From Tanticharoenia sakaeratensis NBRC 103193 (GTDB lineage Bacteria > Pseudomonadota > Alphaproteobacteria > Acetobacterales > Acetobacteraceae), in assembly GCF_000963885.1 (NCBI RefSeq), contig NZ_BALE01000004.1, positions 62,001-126,000 of the forward strand: a stretch of DNA of 64,000 bases, given 5' to 3'. A model generated the notes under the pieces. That model saw only the letters and a list, made by a program, of their open reading frames with translations. It was not told the DNA's origin and ran no database searches. Position 1 is the stretch's first letter, and each line of letters opens with the position of its first letter. Of the stretch, positions 1 through 7,635 are shown one piece after another. Position numbers and translations under genes: made by a program.

Positions 1-1227
1 CAGATCGCATCGATTTCGGAAGCGCAGGGACAATATGAAGTCCAGCATGCATCGCTTTTTCCGCCTATTTCGGCGACCGGCAATGGCGAGTATTTCGCCC
101 CGTCCAGCACTGCGGGCTTCTCCTTCGCGCCGGGGCTCGGCCAGAACATATCGATGCTTCGCTACTACAGCGCGGGCATCGGATTTTCGGCATACGAGGT
201 CGATCTCTTCGGGCGGATCCGCAGTCTCTCCCAGGAGCAGGCAGAAGACGCCTTGGCCTCGGAGGAAAACGCGCGTTCCGTGCTGACGTCGACGATCGCG
301 GAAGTGGCGACGACATATATTTCCTGGCTCGCGGACCGCGAACTCCTGCGCGTGACGAATGACACGCTGGCATCGCAGCAGCATACACTCGACCTGACGC
401 AGACGATGTATGACCATGGCGAGACGGATTTGCTGACGCTTCAGCAGACGCGCAGCCAGGTTCAGCAGGCTGCTGCCAACCAGGCCCAGTACGAACGTCA
501 GATGGGGCTCGACGCCCATGCGCTCCAGCTGGCCGTGGGCGCACCGCTCCCCGCCGACCTGCCCGAACCGGCGCCGTTTGGTCAGCAGACCATTCTGTCC
601 GATCTCCCGGCGGGGCTTCCGTCGGATCTCATCGCCCGGCGGCCGGATGTGGTTCAGGCGGAACACACCCTGAAGGCCGCGAACGCGAATATCGGTGCGG
701 CCCGTGCGGCGTTTTTCCCGCGCGTGACGATCACGGCATCGGACGGGATATCGTCTCTTCAATTCCGCCATCTCTTTACGCCCGGTGCGACCACGTGGTC
801 GGCCGCGCCCTCGATCACGCTTCCGATCTTCACCTGGGGGCAGAACGAGGGAAATCTACGCATTTCGAAGGCCCGCAAGCTCGAGCAGATCGCGACATAC
901 GAGCGCACGGTCCAGACCGCCTTTCGCGAAGTGTCCGACGCGTTGACCGCGCGTGAAACCTATCTGGCTCAGGATCGGCAGCTGGATGGCCTCGTGCAGT
1001 CCGATCAGGATGCGTATCGCCTCGCACAGATGCGCTTCTCGTCCGGCATCGACAGCTATCTGACGACGCTGGAGCAGCAACGCAGTCTTTATCAGGCGCA
1101 GCAGACCTCCATCGCCGTGAAGTCCGCACGTTTTCAGAATCTTGTAACCTTGTATCGGGCTCTGGGCGGCGGCTGGGTTGATCACACGCCGCCGACGAGG
1201 GTGGCTTCCGCGGCGGCGGCGCGGTAG
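1..1227 (+). CDS. RND efflux outer-membrane factor, NodT/OprM type (5' end outside window)
   Basis: Outer-membrane channel of a tripartite drug or solute efflux pump; it connects an inner-membrane RND transporter and its periplasmic adaptor to the outside. The reading frame is open from base 1, so the N-terminus, signal peptide and start codon lie upstream. The visible 408 residues carry the family's long alpha-helical hairpin sequence (YEVDLFGRIRSL, the LDLTQTMYDHGETDLLTLQQ helix, RRPDVVQAEHTLKAANANIGAARAAF) and end just after FQNLVTLYRALGGGW, the usual C-terminal signature. Transporter and adaptor genes are expected upstream of the window. Family assignment is firm; substrate is unknown. 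Confidence 0.93.
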   Translation, partial: QIASISEAQGQYEVQHASLFPPISATGNGEYFAPSSTAGFSFAPGLGQNISMLRYYSAGIGFSAYEVDLFGRIRSLSQEQAEDALASEENARSVLTSTIAEVATTYISWLADRELLRVTNDTLASQQHTLDLTQTMYDHGETDLLTLQQTRSQVQQAAANQAQYERQMGLDAHALQLAVGAPLPADLPEPAPFGQQTILSDLPAGLPSDLIARRPDVVQAEHTLKAANANIGAARAAFFPRVTITASDGISSLQFRHLFTPGATTWSAAPSITLPIFTWGQNEGNLRISKARKLEQIATYERTVQTAFREVSDALTARETYLAQDRQLDGLVQSDQDAYRLAQMRFSSGIDSYLTTLEQQRSLYQAQQTSIAVKSARFQNLVTLYRALGGGWVDHTPPTRVASAAAAR

Positions 1228-1274
1228 AGACGGGAACGACGGCTTCGATGAAACCGGCGGGGGAGGGTAACAAC

Positions 1275-1631
1275 ATGCACCTGAAAAACAGGCTGCTTGT
1301 CACAGCATTGATCCTGGGGACGACGGCGCTGCCGACAATGGCGCGAGCCGATGGCGGTGACGGGCCGAAGAAACCCGACATGCATGAACTCGCCCGTATC
1401 TCGTCGCTGCCGAAAGCACACAAGGATTTCAGTGCATTCCGGTACCGGCCGCGCGGCGACAAGGTCATCGAGCAGGCCGATGCCAATCGGCTCATGTTCC
1501 GGACGCCTGACGGCCAGCCCGACGGATATGCCGAACGTCGAGGCGATGCGATCGTCTATTTCGACCGGCACGGACAGGTGATGCAGGTGCAATCGGCGCC
1601 GGTGGATATGTCCGAGACAGCAGCACGCTGA
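1275..1631 (+). CDS. small exported hypothetical protein
   Basis: A 118-residue protein I do not recognise. It starts at the ATG preceded by GGGAGGG about 7 bases upstream; an in-frame ATG at 1248 has a poorer context. Residues 1-24 form a signal peptide (MHLKNRLLVTALILG core ending TMARA). The mature part is short, charged and hydrophilic, with an RYRPRGDKV segment and a repeated YFDRHGQV-like beta pattern, suggesting a small periplasmic fold. It lies 47 bases after the efflux gene and may share its transcript. Function unknown. Confidence 0.6.
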   Translation: MHLKNRLLVTALILGTTALPTMARADGGDGPKKPDMHELARISSLPKAHKDFSAFRYRPRGDKVIEQADANRLMFRTPDGQPDGYAERRGDAIVYFDRHGQVMQVQSAPVDMSETAAR

Positions 1632-1642
1632 CGCGCCTGTCG

Positions 1643-1657
1643 GTAACGCTTTATTAA
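1643..1657. promoter_or_regulatory. near-consensus CtrA-type site upstream of fliK
   Basis: GTAA-N7-TTAA, one mismatch from the CtrA consensus TTAA-N7-TTAA. It lies about 48 bases upstream of the fliK start. TTAA is rare in this GC-rich sequence, and a perfect copy sits ahead of fliF, which supports a shared regulator. Binding is inferred from sequence only. Confidence 0.4.
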
Positions 1658-1677
1658 ACTGCACTGACCTATCCTCT

Positions 1678-1701
1678 CCTCTCCGTGCGCTGGCGGAGAG
1701 G
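1678..1701 (+). promoter_or_regulatory. hairpin covering the fliK ribosome binding site
   Basis: CCTCTCCG (1678-1685) pairs perfectly with CGGAGAGG (1694-1701) around an 8-base loop. The 3' arm contains the only good Shine-Dalgarno sequence (GGAGAGG) for the fliK ATG at 1705. If folded, it would hide the ribosome site. Pairing is seen directly; a regulatory effect is inference. Confidence 0.45.
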
Positions 1702-1704
1702 GTC

Positions 1705-3036
1705 ATGACGGTCGCAACACTTTCGAAACTGGGGTCTGCATCGCAGGTCTCGACCCTGCCGGCCGTTACAGCCGCCGAGACCGAGGGCGCGACCGATCGG
1801 TTCCACGCGTTCCTCGCGAGTTTCGAACATCCCTCTGCGCCGCCCGCGACCGCCCCCACACCGAGCCAAACCGACAGTCACCGATCAGACAACGCGCAAA
1901 ACAGGACGGTCGCTACCGACGCGCGCGCCTCCACTTCTGTCACGACACATCAGTCGCCTGATGCCAAAAATACCGGTCGGGCGTTCCCTTCGCGCTCGGC
2001 CGCTGAGTCCAGCCATTCCGATGTCACCGGCAAAACGAACCAGACGGGGACGGCGGCTAAAAGCGTCACGGCCAACGAAAAAAAAATCGCGTCACACTCT
2101 GGAAGTCGACCAACGACAGGGCAGGGCAAAGGCGTGACCACTTCGCGACAAGGCACGAGGGAGCAGCCTTCCGCGTCTCACGGGGCGCATTCAGCAATCG
2201 CTACGCCGTTGTCGCCGGCGGCCGCCGCCGGACCTGCGGCCCCTGCCGTTCCGCAGAACACCGCTCCGCAGGATGCCGCTGTCCCTTTGATGCCGGATCC
2301 GACATTACAGCCTGGGTCGGCCGACCAATCCGAAGTCGCAACGGGCGATTCTGTAACGGGGGGGAGCCAGCCTGCTCGGCAGGTTGCCACCGTCGGATCG
2401 GCTAGTGACCCTTCTCAGGCAGGCGATGTTCCATCTTTGGACGAACTGCCGAACAGCGCGTCCTTGCCTGACGTTGCCATCGACACTGACGTTCCATTGC
2501 CGCATCTGGACGACACAACAGCGTCAAGCGCTTCGACGCCGGAAGCTCCCGAACTGCAAGATACCGGGGAAGAACCTGGCCAGGCCGAGGATACGACCGC
2601 GGATGCAGGTCTCACGATGGTGCATCAGGTCGTGGATGAGCAGCATACGACACATGTGACGCTGGATCTGGGCGAACGCGGCGCGGTTCAGATCGACGTT
2701 GCGAGAGATCACCACGGAACGGCGGTTTCCATTCGCGCGGGTGCCGGACTGGCGCAGGAACTTGGCGAGCACAGGGACGACATTGTTCGTGCCGTCAATG
2801 GCGTCTCGGCAGGGCAAGTGATCATGTCTCAGCAGATCCAGATTACCAGTGTCGGACCCGTCGGCGTGTCTTCGTCCCTGTCCTCGGCGGCGCCAAGCGC
2901 CGGCCTGCAGTCGACCGGCTCCCGCGGCGAAAGCGGATACGATGCATCCGAGCGTTCGGCAGAGGGACCGGAGCCCAGCGCCTCGAAACCCGGCGAGACC
3001 AGATATCGGCGCCGTTTCGTCAATGTCTTCGTCTGA
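1705..3036 (+). CDS. fliK: flagellar hook-length control protein FliK
   Basis: Secreted ruler that measures hook length and switches the flagellar export apparatus from hook to filament substrates. 443 residues. The first ~290 are low-complexity, rich in Ala, Pro, Ser and Thr, as expected for the ruler region. The C-terminal ~100 residues form the conserved export-switch domain (VTLDLGERGAVQIDV followed by IRAGAGLAQELGEHRDDI and SAGQVIMSQQIQI). FliK proteins diverge quickly, so identity rests on the C-terminal pattern and on flgD lying 14 bases downstream. Sequence after residue ~385 is another disordered tail. Start ATG follows GAGAGGGTC. Confidence 0.85.
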   Translation: MTVATLSKLGSASQVSTLPAVTAAETEGATDRFHAFLASFEHPSAPPATAPTPSQTDSHRSDNAQNRTVATDARASTSVTTHQSPDAKNTGRAFPSRSAAESSHSDVTGKTNQTGTAAKSVTANEKKIASHSGSRPTTGQGKGVTTSRQGTREQPSASHGAHSAIATPLSPAAAAGPAAPAVPQNTAPQDAAVPLMPDPTLQPGSADQSEVATGDSVTGGSQPARQVATVGSASDPSQAGDVPSLDELPNSASLPDVAIDTDVPLPHLDDTTASSASTPEAPELQDTGEEPGQAEDTTADAGLTMVHQVVDEQHTTHVTLDLGERGAVQIDVARDHHGTAVSIRAGAGLAQELGEHRDDIVRAVNGVSAGQVIMSQQIQITSVGPVGVSSSLSSAAPSAGLQSTGSRGESGYDASERSAEGPEPSASKPGETRYRRRFVNVFV

Positions 3037-3050
3037 GAGGTAATTTTTTC

Positions 3051-3782
3051 ATGTCGACCACATCAGTCACATCGTCTCAGGGCACGACGAGCCTGATCAA
3101 CGCTGCCATCAGCGCCGCTCAGACGGCGGCGTCATCGACTTCGGCGGCCGCGACCTCGTCTTCGAGCACGTCGACTGCCAGCGCATCTGCGCTCGCATCT
3201 CTCGGAACGAACTACAACGAGTTCCTGACCATGCTTACGACGCAGCTCAAAAATCAGGACCCGAGCAGCCCCATGAGCACGGACAGCTTCACAAGCGAAC
3301 TCGCGCAGTTCGCGGGCGTGGAGCAGCAGGTCCAGACCAACACGAACCTTTCGTCGCTGATTTCACTCACGCAGGACAGCACGTTGACATCGGGCCTCAA
3401 TCTGGTCGGCAAGAGCGTCTCCGTCGACAGTTCCTCGTTGCCGCTCCAGAACGGCAGCGCCTCATTGACCTACGATGCACCGTCCGCCGGGACGGTCGCC
3501 ATTGCCGTGACGGACAGCAGTGGAAATGTCGTCAAGACCCAGGAGGTCGACGCGTCGGCCGGTACCAACACCTGGACATGGAATGGCGAAAACGATGACG
3601 GCACTCAACTGGCTGACGGCCAGTATTCCGTCGCGATCGAGGCGAGCACCGCCAGCGGTTCGACGACCGCTTTGACGCCGACAGTTACGGGAACGGTCAC
3701 CGGCGTTTCGAACAGCGGGTCGTCCGTCGATCTCCAGATGGGCAGCGTCTCCACCAGCATCAATAATCTCGTCAGCACCTGA
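3051..3782 (+). CDS. flgD: flagellar hook assembly (capping) protein FlgD
   Basis: Scaffold that caps the growing hook so FlgE subunits can add; removed once the hook is complete. 243 residues. The N-terminus is a Ser/Thr/Ala-rich export region. The core signature is LGTNYNEFLTMLTTQLKNQDP (about residues 49-69), followed by SSPMSTDSFTSELAQFAGVEQQ, the family hallmark. A C-terminal FlgD Ig-like domain includes TNTWTWNGENDDGTQLADGQY. Ribosome site GAGAGG lies 10 bases before the ATG. It follows fliK, forming a two-gene unit. Confidence 0.95.
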   Translation: MSTTSVTSSQGTTSLINAAISAAQTAASSTSAAATSSSSTSTASASALASLGTNYNEFLTMLTTQLKNQDPSSPMSTDSFTSELAQFAGVEQQVQTNTNLSSLISLTQDSTLTSGLNLVGKSVSVDSSSLPLQNGSASLTYDAPSAGTVAIAVTDSSGNVVKTQEVDASAGTNTWTWNGENDDGTQLADGQYSVAIEASTASGSTTALTPTVTGTVTGVSNSGSSVDLQMGSVSTSINNLVST

Positions 3783-3793
3783 TGGGAGCGTAT

Positions 3794-3808
3794 TTAACCG
3801 ACTGTTAA
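3794..3808. promoter_or_regulatory. perfect CtrA-type box upstream of fliF
   Basis: TTAACCGACTGTTAA is an exact TTAA-N7-TTAA site, the established binding consensus of the alphaproteobacterial response regulator CtrA. It sits 117 bases upstream of the fliF start in the 142-base flgD-fliF gap. In Caulobacter the fliF operon is a CtrA target; CtrA also drives motility genes in other alphaproteobacteria. The site is seen; occupancy is inferred. Confidence 0.65.
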
Positions 3809-3924
3809 TACCTGCTCGATAGAATCCGCTTCGAGATAAAACGCTTTCGGAGCGCCCGGATGAAGCAGCCGCACCGCCTTGATGACCTTGTCCGGTCCGC
3901 GAATGTCGGGATGACGCGCAGCTC

Positions 3925-5592
3925 ATGAATGCGCTTATCGAAAATCTTCGCGCGCTCGGTAACCGCAGGCTGGCGGTGCTTGGCGCGGTTTTTGTCGGCA
4001 TGCTTGCCCTTCTGGGCGTTGTCGTGCTGCAAAGCGGCGGCGGCAGTACCGACGCGCTGTTGTATCGCGATCTGGATCCCAAGGAAGCGTCCGGTATCGC
4101 GGATCATCTGGACAAGGCGCACATTGCTTACGCATTACGAGACCAGGGACAGACAATTCTCGTCGCCCAGGACAAGGTCGCAGCGGCACGGTTGCTTCTC
4201 GCAAAGGACGGTCTGCCTTCGGGGGGATCTGTCGGATATGAGCTGTTTGATCGTGGGTCAAATCTGACCCAGACGCAGTTCGAACAGTCGATCAACGAGA
4301 CGCGCGCTCTGGAAGGCGAACTCGAGCGATCAATTCGTCTGTTGCGCGGCGTGAAATCGGCGCGAGTACATCTCGTCCTCGCTCATCGAGAGCTCTTCTC
4401 CGCTGAGGAGCAGACAGCCCAGGCAAGCGTATTGCTGACGCTCAATGGCAACCAGCGGCTGGACCCTGAGGGCGTGTCCGCGGTGCTTAATCTTGTCGCC
4501 GCAGCGGTCCCGGGCCTGCGGCCGCAAAATATCGCAATCGTCGATAATCGCGGAGACGTGCTTGCGCGAGCAGGTTCCATCACGGGCAGCGGCTCCGGTT
4601 CGCAAAGCGTCGAAGAGCAACGCCAGGCTATGGAAATGCGGCTGTCACGCTCCGTGGAGGACATGCTGAATTCCGTTGTCGGAATGGGTCATGTGCGGGT
4701 TGAAGCGGCCGTTCAAATGAATACCGACCATGTGCACGAAACGCAGGAGCGCTATGATCCCGACCAGCAGGTCTTGCGCTCGCAACAGACAAATACTGAA
4801 AAAAACGTCAATACCCAGGGATCTGCGAACGTCACGGTTGGGAACAACCTGCCCAACGCCAATGCCGGCCAGCCGCAATCCGGCAGCCAGAGCAGCCGGC
4901 AGCAGGAAACCGACAATTACGAGATCGGCAAGACCGTTCGCGTACTCGTCCAGGACCAGCCGCGCGTTTCCCGACTGAGCATCGCGGTCATGGTCGACGG
5001 CTTGACCCATATAGACGGTCATAACCAGCCTGTGTGGACCCCGAGGGACAAGGACGAACTCTCGCGTCTGACGGACCTGACCAAAAGCGCTGTCGGATAT
5101 GATGCTGCCCGCGGGGACACGGTAACGGTCATGTCCATGCGCTTTACCTCAGACGACAATGAAGCGGCTCCTCACGAAAAAACAATCATGGGCCTGAATG
5201 CGGCGATGCTGCTGAACGGTCAGGTTACGCGGACGCTCGTCTTTGTGGTGACACTGCTGGCGGTGGGCTTTTTCATCGTCCGGCCGTTGCTCTCACCGAA
5301 AAGGATCGCACCGGCAGCAGGAGTGGCGCTTTCGCCAATGTCGGCCGGCGGCGCGATCGAACGCCTTGATCAGCAAGGTACAGCGCTGGTGGCGTCTTCA
5401 GGGCCGTCCAACGCGCTGAATGCCATCGCCAGTTCGGATGACGGCCTGATTACCGTCAGCGGCGTTGAAGGGCGTATCAAGGCATCCTCGATCCAGCGTG
5501 TCCTTGATCTGGTCGAAACCCACCCCGATGAAAGTATCGCGATGATCAGAGGCTGGCTGGCCTCGGAACAAGGAGGGCCCGAACGTGCTTGA
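3925..5592 (+). CDS. fliF: flagellar MS-ring protein FliF
   Basis: Builds the membrane-embedded MS ring, the base on which the rotor and export gate assemble. 555 residues, the usual size. A first membrane helix lies at about residues 16-35 and a second at about 436-452, flanking the periplasmic ring-building domains (TDALLYRDLDPKEASGIADHL; GLPSGGSVGYELFD; LERSIRLLRGVKSARVHLVL). A disordered Gly/Asn/Ser/Gln loop is present near residues 295-335. The cytoplasmic C-terminus (VEGRIKASSIQRVLDLVETHPDESIAMIRGWL) is the FliG-binding tail. The 3' end overlaps fliG by 8 bases. Confidence 0.97.
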   Translation: MNALIENLRALGNRRLAVLGAVFVGMLALLGVVVLQSGGGSTDALLYRDLDPKEASGIADHLDKAHIAYALRDQGQTILVAQDKVAAARLLLAKDGLPSGGSVGYELFDRGSNLTQTQFEQSINETRALEGELERSIRLLRGVKSARVHLVLAHRELFSAEEQTAQASVLLTLNGNQRLDPEGVSAVLNLVAAAVPGLRPQNIAIVDNRGDVLARAGSITGSGSGSQSVEEQRQAMEMRLSRSVEDMLNSVVGMGHVRVEAAVQMNTDHVHETQERYDPDQQVLRSQQTNTEKNVNTQGSANVTVGNNLPNANAGQPQSGSQSSRQQETDNYEIGKTVRVLVQDQPRVSRLSIAVMVDGLTHIDGHNQPVWTPRDKDELSRLTDLTKSAVGYDAARGDTVTVMSMRFTSDDNEAAPHEKTIMGLNAAMLLNGQVTRTLVFVVTLLAVGFFIVRPLLSPKRIAPAAGVALSPMSAGGAIERLDQQGTALVASSGPSNALNAIASSDDGLITVSGVEGRIKASSIQRVLDLVETHPDESIAMIRGWLASEQGGPERA

Positions 5593-6592
5593 TAATATGC
5601 CCGTCCACGGCGCACAGAAAGCCGCCATTCTGATGCTGGCGCTGGGAGAAGAAAGCTGCTCGCGTCTTTTTGAAGCGATGCATGAGGAAGAAATTCGGGA
5701 AATATCCTCTGCGATGGCCCAACTGGGGACTATTTCCGCCGAGACTGTCGAACAGGTTTGTAATGAGTTCAGCGGATCCCTTGGCAATACGGAAGTCCTC
5801 GTCGGCAATATCGACAGCACCGAACGTTTGCTCAAGCGCGCCTTGCCGGCTGAACGTGCGGCCCAGATCATGGAAGAGATCCGTGGTCCGGCAGGGCGTA
5901 CCATGTGGGATAAGCTCGGGAACGTTTCCGAGGTAACGCTCGCGAATTATCTCAAGAACGAATACCCCCAGACGGTTGCGGTTATCCTCGGCAAGATCAA
6001 GCCGCTGCACGCCGCCCGTGTCCTGTCTCTTCTGCCGGAAGAGTTCTCCATGGACGTGATGACGCGAATGCTGCGTACCGAAAATGTGCAGAAGGCCGTA
6101 CTGCAAAGCGTCGAAAATACGCTTCGGTCGGAATTTGTCTCGAATCTGGCTCGCGGGGCCAAGCGGAACAGCTACGAGCAGATGGCCGACATCTTCAACA
6201 ATTTCGACCGCCGTCTCGAAGGGCGGTTCATGACGGCTCTCGAACAACGCAGTCAGGACGATGCGGAGCGGATCAAGGCCCTCATGTTCACGTTCGAAGA
6301 TCTGCAGCATATTCCACGGGAAAGCCTCTCGCAGCTCGTTGGGCGCATCAATCGGGAGGTGCTGCCCCTGGCACTCAAGGGAGCGTCTGAACAGTTGAGA
6401 GTGGCGTTTCTTGGAACAATGTCCGAGCGCGTCGGCAAAATGTTGTCCGATGAAATCGCGTCCCTCGGACCGGTCCGCGTCAAGGACGTCGATGCAGCGC
6501 AGGCCGAAATCGTACAGACGGCCAAGGAAATGGCGGATGCTGGCGAGATCGAACTGCAGAATCAGGGCGCCAGCAATGAGCTCATCCTGTGA
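5585..6592 (+). CDS. fliG: flagellar motor switch protein FliG
   Basis: Rotor protein that receives torque from the stator and links the MS ring to FliM/FliN. 335 residues. The N-terminal FliF-binding part begins GAQKAAILMLALGEE. The middle domain contains ENVQKAVLQSVENTL. The C-terminal charged torque helix lies around residues 280-315 (SERVGKMLSDEIASLGPVRV). The GTG at 5585 is chosen as start because AAGGAGGG (5570-5577) is 7 bases ahead; an ATG four codons later is possible. It overlaps fliF by 8 bases and the next gene by 4, so translation is probably coupled. Confidence 0.96.
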   Translation: MLDNMPVHGAQKAAILMLALGEESCSRLFEAMHEEEIREISSAMAQLGTISAETVEQVCNEFSGSLGNTEVLVGNIDSTERLLKRALPAERAAQIMEEIRGPAGRTMWDKLGNVSEVTLANYLKNEYPQTVAVILGKIKPLHAARVLSLLPEEFSMDVMTRMLRTENVQKAVLQSVENTLRSEFVSNLARGAKRNSYEQMADIFNNFDRRLEGRFMTALEQRSQDDAERIKALMFTFEDLQHIPRESLSQLVGRINREVLPLALKGASEQLRVAFLGTMSERVGKMLSDEIASLGPVRVKDVDAAQAEIVQTAKEMADAGEIELQNQGASNELIL

Positions 6593-7257
6593 TCGTGCCG
6601 CGTGACAAGCGCAGCGGGAAGCCTATCTTCGACGAGATTTTCGACGATGTGGTTCTCGCGAACGCTGATTCCGGGCAAGACGCAGCTCAGAATATCGTCA
6701 ACGACGTTGCAAAGGAGATGCTCTCTCAAGTCGAACCGCCGTCTCCTGTTGATCTGGACAAGATTCGCGAGGATGCTTTCCAGTTGGGACTAGCAAAGGG
6801 ACGGGCAGAGCAGTTCGCTCTTGAGCAGGAACGCGAAGGGTTGGTGATCGAGCAGATCGTCGATCCTATCATCAGCTTTTTGAGTTCTCAGGACGAGCTT
6901 GCTGAGAATGCGGCGGTCCAGGTTCGTGAGCTGTTGAGCCAGATCATGTCAGTCGCTCTGCCTACTTTTATAGAGCGGCATGGCATTGGCGAACTGCCTG
7001 CGTTCGTGGATGCACTAAAACCTGTTCTTCGTGCAGAACGATGCCTGACGATAACTGCAAATTCGGAGACGATAGAGGCACTTCGTCAACAAATTGGTAA
7101 CCATTCCGCGGCTACGGTGTCCTGGCAGACATCAAGTGCGGTAGCGAATGGCGATCTGACAGTGTCATGGGCGACCGGTTCGGCAGAACGTAATGCCGGC
7201 GACTTTTTGGATCGAATCAGCAAACTGCTTGATACGAGCAATGCCGGTCAGAAGTAA
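6589..7257 (+). CDS. flagellar export regulator FliH-like (FlbE type)
   Basis: FliH holds the export ATPase FliI and docks it at the C-ring. This 222-residue protein starts at a GTG overlapping the fliG stop as GTGA. It has an acidic N-terminus, a heptad-rich helical region (AFQLGLAKGRAEQFALEQEREG, broken at about residue 85), then VRELLSQIMSVALPTF and a C-terminal beta-rich segment (GDLTVSWATG), the FliH/YscL pattern. Position between fliG and fliN matches Caulobacter flbE. Overall similarity by eye is modest, so the name rests on topology plus context. No fliI gene is in the window. Confidence 0.75.
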   Translation: MIVPRDKRSGKPIFDEIFDDVVLANADSGQDAAQNIVNDVAKEMLSQVEPPSPVDLDKIREDAFQLGLAKGRAEQFALEQEREGLVIEQIVDPIISFLSSQDELAENAAVQVRELLSQIMSVALPTFIERHGIGELPAFVDALKPVLRAERCLTITANSETIEALRQQIGNHSAATVSWQTSSAVANGDLTVSWATGSAERNAGDFLDRISKLLDTSNAGQK

Positions 7258-7270
7258 TGAGAGTAATACA

Positions 7271-7597
7271 ATGCCGAACGATTTTGACGAAATGGCAGAC
7301 ATTGCGTCGCATGATTCTCATGAGGCACCTAAATTCGCCCATGATTTGGAAGCGGTCTACGATATCCCCGTGACGGTGAGTGCTGTTCTGGGACGCGCGA
7401 CTATGCAAGTCAGCCAACTCCTGAAGCTCGGTCGCGGCGCGGTTGTCGAACTTGATCGCAAGATCGGCGACTCTATCGATATCATGGTCAACAATCGCCT
7501 CATTGCGCGCGGAGAGGTCGTCATGGTCGATGACAGTCGACTTGGAATAACAATGACGGAGATCATCAAGGCAGAAAAATCGCGTAACGGCGCGTGA
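7271..7597 (+). CDS. fliN: flagellar motor switch protein FliN
   Basis: C-ring protein that, with FliM, forms the bottom of the rotor and helps dock export cargo. 108 residues, a normal length. The SpoA domain is clear: VYDIPVTVSAVLGRATMQVS, then LLKLGRGAVVELDRKIGD and IMVNNRLIARGEVVMVDD. The ATG at 7271 is chosen; reading further upstream would run back into the preceding gene. FliM, its usual partner, is not in this window. Confidence 0.95.
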   Translation: MPNDFDEMADIASHDSHEAPKFAHDLEAVYDIPVTVSAVLGRATMQVSQLLKLGRGAVVELDRKIGDSIDIMVNNRLIARGEVVMVDDSRLGITMTEIIKAEKSRNGA

Positions 7598-7635
7598 GGC
7601 CAGAGTAGTCGACGGGACACTATGGATCGGACGAG

